DNA from: an uncultured Prevotella sp.
GTDB lineage: Bacteria > Bacteroidota > Bacteroidia > Bacteroidales > Bacteroidaceae
Length of the DNA stretch: 5,092 nucleotides
Assembly (NCBI GenBank): GCA_947303825.1
Contig: CAMYZK010000210.1
Span: 1 to 5,092, forward strand
Direction: 5' to 3'
Shown here one piece after another: positions 1 to 5,092 of the stretch. Positions within the stretch are counted from its first letter, which is position 1. Every line of letters starts with the position of its first letter. The notes under the pieces are model-generated. The model made no database searches. It was not told the origin of the DNA and saw nothing but the letters and a program-made list of their open reading frames with translations. The translations under genes were made by a program, and so were the position numbers.

Positions 1-971
1 GCATCCACTGCATCTGCTATAACTTCATGCCCGTACTCGACTGGGCCCGCACCGACCTGTTCCACTCAAATCCCAACGGTGCAACAAACCTCTACTTCAA
101 CTATGCCGAGTTTGCATACTTCGACATCTATATTCTGAAGCGCGAGGGTGCACGTGAGGAATGGGCAGCATTCAAATTCCCTGAAGGTTGGGGCGAGGGC
201 CGCAACGTGCTGGCCGAGTGCGACGAGCTGGCAAAGACCATGACTCCCGAGAAAGACCACAAGCTGGTGGAGAATATCGTCATCAAGACACAGGGTTTTG
301 TCAGCGGCAACTTCAGCGAGGACGATGAGGCCCCGATACACAAATTCCGCGAGTTCCTAGACCTCTACAAGGGTATTGACAAGGCAAGGCTGCGCGAGAA
401 CATGAAATACTTCCTCGAAGCTATAATGCCAACATGCGAGGAGTACGGCATGAACATGTGCGTGCATCCTGACGACCCACCCATTGAGATACTGGGACTG
501 CCGCGTATAGTACGCACCGAGGAGGACATTCAGTGGTTCCTCAACGCTGTGCCCAACAAGCACAACGGTCTTACATTCTGTGCAGGCTCGCTGAGCGCAG
601 GTGCATACAACAACGTTGTGGAACTGGCCAAGAAGTTTGCAGCACGTACACACTTCGTACATCTGCGCTCGTGTCACATCTTCCCCAATGGCGACTTTAC
701 CGAAGCTTCGCACCTGGGTGGAAGGGCCGACCTTATAGAACTCTGCCGCATCTTTGAGAAGGAGAATCCCGCATTGCCGATGCGTGTAGACCACGGCATG
801 ACCTTCACCGACGAGCCTGGTGGAATTCTCGACGAGAGCAGCCACGGTCATAATGCCGGATATACACTCTTGGGCCGCATGTTTGCACTGGGACAGGTGC
901 AGGGCATACTGGCCACCGTAGACCGTGAGCTGGGCATAGAATATAAGCAGCCAGGATTCTTTGAAAGTTAA
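1..971 (+). CDS. uxuA: Mannonate dehydratase, 5'-truncated by window edge
   Basis: The enzyme removes water from D-mannonate to give 2-keto-3-deoxy-D-gluconate, the last step of the glucuronate branch of hexuronate breakdown in the cytoplasm. The frame is open from base 3. The ATG at 27 is internal, because the residues before it (IHCICYNF, running into MPVLDW) belong to the conserved UxuA core. About 322 codons are present; full-length members have roughly 390, so some 65-75 N-terminal residues lie upstream. The four expected Mn2+ ligands of this TIM-barrel family are visible: His in CVHPDDPP (codon 465-467), Cys in TFCAGS (579-581), His in FVHLRSCH (660-662) and Asp in RVDHGMTF (789-791). 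Their spacing fits the family, so the enzyme looks intact. The next gene starts 34 bases downstream with no terminator hairpin between. No other hexuronate gene is visible. Identity is firm; the ligand roles come from family knowledge. Confidence 0.95.
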   Translation, partial: IHCICYNFMPVLDWARTDLFHSNPNGATNLYFNYAEFAYFDIYILKREGAREEWAAFKFPEGWGEGRNVLAECDELAKTMTPEKDHKLVENIVIKTQGFVSGNFSEDDEAPIHKFREFLDLYKGIDKARLRENMKYFLEAIMPTCEEYGMNMCVHPDDPPIEILGLPRIVRTEEDIQWFLNAVPNKHNGLTFCAGSLSAGAYNNVVELAKKFAARTHFVHLRSCHIFPNGDFTEASHLGGRADLIELCRIFEKENPALPMRVDHGMTFTDEPGGILDESSHGHNAGYTLLGRMFALGQVQGILATVDRELGIEYKQPGFFES

Positions 972-1002
972 AAGGTTATAAAGTTAAAAGGTTATAAAGT
1001 TG
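967..1002 (+). repeat. AT-rich 16-bp tandem repeat between uxuA and lysS
   Basis: Two perfect copies of a 16-base unit, GTTAAAAGGTTATAAA, occupy 967-982 and 983-998, followed by the start of a third (GTT, 999-1001). The unit itself is built from smaller steps of the form AAAGTT/AAAAGGTT. It begins within the last codons of uxuA, supplies its TAA stop (969-971), and ends four bases before the lysS ATG. The sequence is purine-rich and unstructured. It may act as an unstructured translation-start region, which suits a phylum that makes little use of Shine-Dalgarno pairing, or it may be replication slippage. TAAAGTTG at 995-1002 differs by one base from the Bacteroidetes -7 element TAnnTTTG, but no convincing -33 element precedes it, so I do not call a promoter. 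Confidence 0.85.
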
Positions 1003-1005
1003 AAG

Positions 1006-2805
1006 ATGAACATACTTGAGCTTTCAGAGCAAGAGATACTGCGACGCCAGTCGCTTAATGAGCTGCGACAGAGGGGAATAGACCCCTACCCTGCCGCCGA
1101 ATATCCCGTGACGGCATGGAGTACCGACATTGTTAACGACTTTGTTGACCTGCCCGTCATTGGTAAGGACGAGGAGGGAAACGATGTGCGTGAGACGGCT
1201 ACGCCGGAAAACAGCCGCATGGTGAGCATCGCCGGACGCATGATGAGCAAAAGCATCATGGGCAAGGCCGGCTTTGCAAAGCTGCAGGACTCGAAAGGAC
1301 GCATACAGATATACGTGCAGCGCGATGCCATCTGTCCGGGCGAGAACAAGGACCTGTATAATATCGTATTCAAGAAGCTGCTCGATCTGGGCGACTTCAT
1401 AGGCGTGAAGGGCTATGTGTTCCGCACGAAGACGGGCGAAATAAGCGTCCACGTGCTTGAGATGACCGTGCTGAGCAAGAGTCTGAAGCCGCTGCCCGTC
1501 GTAAAGACGGATGCCGACGGCAAGGTCTACGACGCGTTCGACGACCCCGAACTGCGCTACCGTCAGCGCTATGTCGACCTGGTAGTGAACGCTGGCGTGA
1601 AAGAGACCTTCCTCAAGCGAGCTACCATCATCCGCACCATGCGTCACATCCTGGACGAGGCTGGCTATACCGAGGTAGACACACCCATCCTGCAGAACAT
1701 TGCCGGTGGTGCTACGGCACGCCCCTTCATCACCCACTTCAACGCCCTGAACCAGGACATGTACATGCGCATCGCCACCGAGCTCTATCTGAAGCGCCTT
1801 ATCGTAGGAGGCTTCGAGGGCGTATACGAGATGGGTAAGAACTTCCGCAACGAGGGCATGGACAAGACCCACAATCCCGAGTTCACCTGCATGGAGCTAT
1901 ATGTCAGCTATAAAGACCTGCTATGGGGCATGACCTTCACCGAGAATATGCTTGAGCAGATTTGTACCGCTGTGAACGGAAAGCCAGAAGTGGAGATTGA
2001 CGGCAGCATCATCTCCTTCCGCGCACCCTTCCGCCGTCTGCCCATCCTCGATGCCATCAAGGAAAAGACAGGCTTCGACTGCGACGGCAAGAGCGAAGAG
2101 GAGATTCGTCAGTTCTGTCTGTCAAAGGGCATGGAGGTGGACGAGACAATGGGTAAGGGCAAGCTCATCGACGAGCTGTTTGGTGAGTTCTGCGAAGGAA
2201 CATTCATACAGCCCACTTTCATCACCGACTACCCTGTAGAAATGTCGCCACTGACGAAGATGCACCGCTCAAAGCCCGGACTCACCGAGCGCTTCGAGCT
2301 GATGGTCAACGGCAAGGAGCTGGCCAATGCCTACTCTGAGCTGAACGACCCCATCGACCAAGAAGAGCGTTTCAAGGAACAGATGCGACTGGCCGACAAG
2401 GGCGACGACGAGGCAATGATAATAGACCACGACTTCCTCCGCGCCCTGCAATACGGCATGCCGCCCACCTTCGGCATCGGCATCGGCATCGACCGTCTGG
2501 TGATGCTGCTCACTGGCAAGTTCGCCATTGGAGAGGTGATGCTCTTCCCGCAGATGAAGCCTGAGAAGAAGGCTCCGCAGAGCACCATCCAGGAGTGGGC
2601 CGCCATAGGAGTGGCCGAGGACTGGGTGTACGTGCTGCGCAAAGCCGGCTTCTACCTGCTGTCAGACATCAAGAACGAGAAGCCCCAAGGCCTACAGCAG
2701 AAGATAGGCGACATAGTGAAGAAATACAAGCTTGACTTGCAGAAACCTTCGGTTGACGAGGTTGCCGCATGGATTGAAAAAGCATCACAGAACCCTATTA
2801 GCTAG
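1006..2805 (+). CDS. lysS: Lysyl-tRNA synthetase, class II, with C-terminal extension
   Basis: This cytoplasmic enzyme attaches lysine to tRNA(Lys) using ATP. I place the start at ATG 1006 (MNILELSEQEIL, 599 residues), because related Bacteroidetes proteins begin this way; an in-frame TTG at 1000 would add only two residues and lies in the tandem repeat. Domains in order: an N-terminal segment; an OB-fold anticodon-binding domain at about residues 70-160 (MVSIAGRMMSKS, then AKLQDSKGRIQIYVQRD); and the class II core, with motif 1 near 217-229 (DEAGYTEVDTPIL), motif 2 near 272-299 (YEMGKNFRNEGMD, carrying the ATP-binding Arg) and motif 3 near 489-502 (GIGIGIDRLVML). Most bacterial LysRS end soon after motif 3, at about 500 residues. 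Here a further 75 or so residues follow LFPQMKPEKK, ending in the stop at 2803-2805. No key motif is missing. Confidence 0.97.
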   Translation: MNILELSEQEILRRQSLNELRQRGIDPYPAAEYPVTAWSTDIVNDFVDLPVIGKDEEGNDVRETATPENSRMVSIAGRMMSKSIMGKAGFAKLQDSKGRIQIYVQRDAICPGENKDLYNIVFKKLLDLGDFIGVKGYVFRTKTGEISVHVLEMTVLSKSLKPLPVVKTDADGKVYDAFDDPELRYRQRYVDLVVNAGVKETFLKRATIIRTMRHILDEAGYTEVDTPILQNIAGGATARPFITHFNALNQDMYMRIATELYLKRLIVGGFEGVYEMGKNFRNEGMDKTHNPEFTCMELYVSYKDLLWGMTFTENMLEQICTAVNGKPEVEIDGSIISFRAPFRRLPILDAIKEKTGFDCDGKSEEEIRQFCLSKGMEVDETMGKGKLIDELFGEFCEGTFIQPTFITDYPVEMSPLTKMHRSKPGLTERFELMVNGKELANAYSELNDPIDQEERFKEQMRLADKGDDEAMIIDHDFLRALQYGMPPTFGIGIGIDRLVMLLTGKFAIGEVMLFPQMKPEKKAPQSTIQEWAAIGVAEDWVYVLRKAGFYLLSDIKNEKPQGLQQKIGDIVKKYKLDLQKPSVDEVAAWIEKASQNPIS

Positions 2806-2813
2806 GGAGCATC

Positions 2814-2880
2814 GGGGGTCTGAACAGGCGCAGACCCAGAATAATAACTAAGGTTGGAGGTGTCGCCTGTTCAGACCCCC
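2814..2880. repeat. Perfect 17-bp inverted repeat in the lysS-gpsA spacer
   Basis: The left arm at 2814-2830 (GGGGGTCTGAACAGGCG) is the exact reverse complement of the right arm at 2864-2880. A 33-base loop separates them. Similarity may continue outward: TAGGGAGCATC at 2803-2813, which contains the lysS stop codon, resembles TAGGGGGTT read on the minus strand of 2881-2889 if a two-base gap is allowed. A second, smaller hairpin competes for the left arm: GGGTCTG (2816-2822) pairs with CAGACCC (2831-2837) around an 8-base loop. No U-run follows the long stem on either strand, so it is not a standard intrinsic terminator, although it could still protect the lysS mRNA 3' end. It may be a dispersed palindromic (REP- or MITE-like) element. 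The pairing is certain; any role is inferred. Confidence 0.9.
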
Positions 2881-2882
2881 AA

Positions 2883-2899
2883 CCCCCTAACTGAGGGGG
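2883..2899 (+). promoter_or_regulatory. GC-rich hairpin just before the gpsA start codon
   Basis: CCCCCT (2883-2888) pairs perfectly with AGGGGG (2894-2899) around the 5-base loop AACTG, and the stem ends five bases before the gpsA ATG. GAGGGGG at 2893-2899 is the only purine-rich, Shine-Dalgarno-like run upstream of gpsA, and this hairpin would bury it. The C-run at 2883-2887 could instead pair with the G-run of the inverted repeat at 2814-2818, and the G-run at 2895-2899 with the C-run at 2876-2880, so several exclusive folds exist. This could damp or regulate gpsA translation, or simply be part of the repeat element. The hairpin is seen in the sequence; regulation is a hypothesis. Confidence 0.5.
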
Positions 2900-2904
2900 C
2901 TAAT

Positions 2905-3900
2905 ATGTTTGACTGTGGAAAGATAGCAATTATCGGCGGAGGATCATGGGCAACGGCCATCGCGAAGATTGTGGTACAGCACACACACCACATAGGGTGG
3001 TACATGCGCCGTGAAGACCAGATAGAAGACTTCAGGCGCATAGGCCACAATCCAAGCTATCTTACCAGTGTGCACTTCGACACTAGCGAGATAAACTTCA
3101 ACAACGACCTCAACTACATTGCAAACGAATACGACACACTGGTGTTCGTCGTTCCTTCACCTTATCTCAAGAATCCCCTGCGAAAGCTGAAGACAAGGCT
3201 GAAAGACAAGTTCATCATCACTGCAATCAAAGGCATTGTACCCGATGAGAACCTTATATGCTCAGAGTACTTCCATCAGGTGTTCGACGTTCCACATGAC
3301 AATCTGGCATGCCTGGGAGGACCTTCGCATGCAGAGGAAGTGGCACTGGAACGACTAAGCTATCTCACTGTGGGATGCTCAGACGAGGAAAAAGCTCACA
3401 GTTTTGCCGATGTCTTGGCCAGTCCATACATAAAGACAAAGACCTCCACCGATGTTATTGGCATAGAATACTCTTCTGTACTGAAAAATGTCTATGCTAT
3501 TGCTGCCGGAATATGCGGAGGACTGAAGTTTGGTGATAACTTCCAGGCAGTGCTCATGTCGAATGCCGTACAAGAGATGTCCCGATTCCTGCAAGCCATA
3601 CACCCACTGGAACGTAATGTATACGACAGTGTCTATCTGGGCGACATGCTGGTTACCGGCTACTCTAACTTTTCACGAAACAGGGTGTTCGGCACCATGA
3701 TAGGAAAAGGCTATTCGGTAAAGTCTGCACAGATGGAGATGGAGATGATTGCGGAAGGATACTTCGGAACAAAGTGCATGAAAGAAATAAACAGGCACTG
3801 GCATGTGAACATGCCCATACTGGATGCCGTGTACAACATTCTTTATGAGCGCATCACCCCGCAGATAGAAATAAAATTACTCACCGACTCGTTCAGATAA
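2905..3900 (+). CDS. gpsA: Glycerol-3-phosphate dehydrogenase [NAD(P)+]
   Basis: This cytoplasmic enzyme reduces dihydroxyacetone phosphate to sn-glycerol 3-phosphate, the backbone for phospholipid synthesis. I choose ATG 2905 (331 residues), because MFDCGKIAIIGGGSW puts the first Rossmann strand right at the N-terminus, as in the family. An in-frame TTG at 2854 would add 17 residues encoded by the inverted repeat (VSPVQTPNPLTEGAN), which looks like no known part of GpsA. Visible motifs are the dinucleotide loop GGGSWATA (residues 11-18), TAIKG with Lys109, GGPSHAEEV, the catalytic Lys194 in SSVLKNVYAIAAG, and the substrate-binding segment NFSRNRVFGTMIGKG. Length is normal. gpsA after lysS is the usual Bacteroides order; the downstream neighbour serB lies only six bases away, suggesting co-transcription. 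The upstream spacer is highly structured and may affect its expression. Confidence 0.96.
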   Translation: MFDCGKIAIIGGGSWATAIAKIVVQHTHHIGWYMRREDQIEDFRRIGHNPSYLTSVHFDTSEINFNNDLNYIANEYDTLVFVVPSPYLKNPLRKLKTRLKDKFIITAIKGIVPDENLICSEYFHQVFDVPHDNLACLGGPSHAEEVALERLSYLTVGCSDEEKAHSFADVLASPYIKTKTSTDVIGIEYSSVLKNVYAIAAGICGGLKFGDNFQAVLMSNAVQEMSRFLQAIHPLERNVYDSVYLGDMLVTGYSNFSRNRVFGTMIGKGYSVKSAQMEMEMIAEGYFGTKCMKEINRHWHVNMPILDAVYNILYERITPQIEIKLLTDSFR

Positions 3901-3906
3901 AACGAC

Positions 3907-5092
3907 ATGGAAGACATCTTAAGCAGCCCTTGCTACGAACAGATACTTATACGCATCACGGGGCAGGACAGGCCCGGACTAACAGCATCAATCATGGGCA
4001 TCCTGGCACGCTATGACTCGCAGATACTTGACATAGGACAGGCCGACATCCACTCTACGCTCTCGCTTGGAATACTTATCCGCATAGATGAACAGCATTC
4101 GGGACAAGTGATGAAGGAACTGCTGTTCAAGACAACTGAACTAGGTGTAAACATTGGTTTTTCGCCCATCGGTGACGAAGAATACGAGCAATGGGTGGGC
4201 CAGCAGGGAAAGAACAGGTACATTCTTACCATGATGGGACGCCAGTTGGAAGCCAGACAGATAGAATCGGCAACGCGCGTCATTGCCGACCAAGGACTAA
4301 ACATCGACTCCATCATACGCCTAACAGGGCGTAAAAGCATAAAGAACACTGCCAAGCACACACGAGCCTGCATTGAATTCTCACTTCGAGGCGAACCAAG
4401 GAACAGACAGGCCCTTCAAAGCCGCCTGCTAAAGCTGTCGTCAGAACAGGAGGTTGACTTCTCTTTCCAAAGAGACGACATGTTCCGCCGCATGCGCAGG
4501 CTCATCTGCTTCGACATGGACTCTACGCTTATACAGACAGAATGCATTGACGAGCTTGCCGACCGCGCTGGAGTGGGAGAACAGGTAAGAGCAATAACCG
4601 AGAGTGCTATGCGTGGCGAGATAGACTTCAAGGAGAGCTTCACACGCAGAGTGGCTCTGCTTAAAGGACTTGACGTCAGCGTGATGCAAGACATTGCCGA
4701 ACACCTGCCCATAACCGAAGGCACCGACCGACTGATGACAATACTGAAACGCTGTGGCTATAAGATAGCAATACTCTCTGGCGGATTCACATACTTTGGA
4801 GAATATCTGCAACGCCGTTACGGAATAGACTATGTGTATGCAAACGAGCTGGAAGTTGACGATGACGGGAAACTGACAGGCAGGTACGTAGGTGAGATAG
4901 TTGACGGACACCGCAAAGCAGAACTGCTGAAGCTTATTGCTCAGGTAGAGAAGGTGAACCTGGCACAGACTATTGCCGTAGGTGACGGAGCCAACGACCT
5001 GCCAATGATAAGCGAAGCCGGACTTGGCATCGCTTTCCACGCCAAGCCGCGAGTGGTGGCAAATGCCAAGCAAAGCATCTCCAGTCTCGGAC
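3907..5092 (+). CDS. serB: Phosphoserine phosphatase with two ACT domains, 3'-truncated by window edge
   Basis: The enzyme hydrolyses L-phosphoserine to serine and phosphate, the last step of serine synthesis, in the cytoplasm. ATG 3907 follows the gpsA stop by six bases, and the frame stays open through 395 codons to the window edge. Relatives with this layout have about 410 residues, so only a short C-terminal tail should be missing. Residues 11-85 form a first ACT domain (LIRITGQDRPGLTASIMGIL) and 104-190 a second (YILTMMGRQLEARQI to ACIEFSLRGEP). The HAD phosphatase domain follows: motif I FDMDSTLI (nucleophile Asp203, acid/base Asp205), motif II SGGF with Ser291, motif III Lys337 in DGHRKAEL, and motif IV GDGANDLPM (Asp360, Asp364). 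All catalytic residues are present. The two-ACT layout is that of SerB2-type enzymes, in which ACT domains can bind amino acids; serine feedback here is inferred. Confidence 0.96.
   Translation, partial: MEDILSSPCYEQILIRITGQDRPGLTASIMGILARYDSQILDIGQADIHSTLSLGILIRIDEQHSGQVMKELLFKTTELGVNIGFSPIGDEEYEQWVGQQGKNRYILTMMGRQLEARQIESATRVIADQGLNIDSIIRLTGRKSIKNTAKHTRACIEFSLRGEPRNRQALQSRLLKLSSEQEVDFSFQRDDMFRRMRRLICFDMDSTLIQTECIDELADRAGVGEQVRAITESAMRGEIDFKESFTRRVALLKGLDVSVMQDIAEHLPITEGTDRLMTILKRCGYKIAILSGGFTYFGEYLQRRYGIDYVYANELEVDDDGKLTGRYVGEIVDGHRKAELLKLIAQVEKVNLAQTIAVGDGANDLPMISEAGLGIAFHAKPRVVANAKQSISSLG

Noticed and set aside
1000..1005. TTG 1000 as the lysS start
   Set aside because: It adds only Met-Lys before a normal MNILEL N-terminus and falls within the tandem repeat; ATG 1006 is preferred.
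1024..1872. Long minus-strand open frame (282 codons) opposite lysS
   Set aside because: It lies wholly antisense to a clearly recognised lysS, its translation resembles no family and is rich in Val/His/Gln as expected from reading the complement of a biased gene. The same holds for the minus-strand frames at 357-851 (opposite uxuA) and 4441-5073 (opposite serB).
2814..2880. Intrinsic terminator of lysS
   Set aside because: The stem is strong, but the 33-base loop is long and no U-run follows on the + strand; the sequence after it is AACCCCCTAA. It is listed as an inverted repeat instead.
2864..2900. G-quadruplex on the minus strand of the spacer
   Set aside because: Only two adjacent five-G runs are present on that strand; four are needed for an intramolecular quadruplex. 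Ordinary hairpins explain the sequence better.
2854..2904. TTG start at 2854 giving gpsA a 17-residue N-terminal extension
   Set aside because: The added residues come from the inverted-repeat DNA, lie before the first Rossmann strand, and have no counterpart in GpsA proteins. ATG 2905 gives the normal N-terminus.
2904..2911. TATGTTTG matching the Bacteroidetes -7 promoter consensus TAnnTTTG
   Set aside because: It overlaps the gpsA start codon, so it could not drive gpsA from that start, and no -33 element is present at the right distance.

Overview
The window is a compact, fully coding stretch on the + strand, most likely from a Bacteroidales bacterium and probably Prevotella-like. The case rests on the proteins: a lysyl-tRNA synthetase with the extra C-terminal domain typical of Bacteroidetes, a GpsA with the GGGSWATA nucleotide-binding loop of that phylum, and a SerB with two N-terminal ACT domains. 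The lysS-gpsA gene order is also familiar from Bacteroides and relatives. Three starts lack a convincing Shine-Dalgarno sequence, which fits the phylum. The assignment is inferred from remembered families, not from a search.

Layout: (1) 1-971 is the 3' part of uxuA (mannonate dehydratase), cut by the left edge. (2) 967-1002 is a short AT-rich tandem repeat that fills the gap to the next gene. (3) 1006-2805 is lysS, complete. (4) 2803-2904 is a roughly 100-base spacer made almost wholly of inverted repeats: a perfect 17-bp inverted repeat, a smaller hairpin that competes with its left arm, and a C-rich/G-rich hairpin ending five bases before the gpsA start. (5) 2905-3900 is gpsA, complete. (6) 3907-5092 is serB, cut by the right edge after 395 codons, probably lacking only its last 10-20 residues. 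No gene-free stretch exceeds about 100 bases.

The genes do not form one pathway. uxuA serves hexuronate breakdown, lysS charges tRNA(Lys), gpsA makes sn-glycerol 3-phosphate for phospholipids, and serB makes serine. gpsA and serB are six bases apart and are very probably co-transcribed; together they draw on glycolytic triose intermediates (dihydroxyacetone phosphate and, through 3-phosphoglycerate, phosphoserine). No RNA genes, CRISPR array, insertion sequence or origin is visible, and I found no clear novel multi-gene system. The most interesting non-coding structure is the lysS-gpsA spacer, which looks like a mobile or dispersed palindromic element or a cis-acting RNA structure in front of gpsA.
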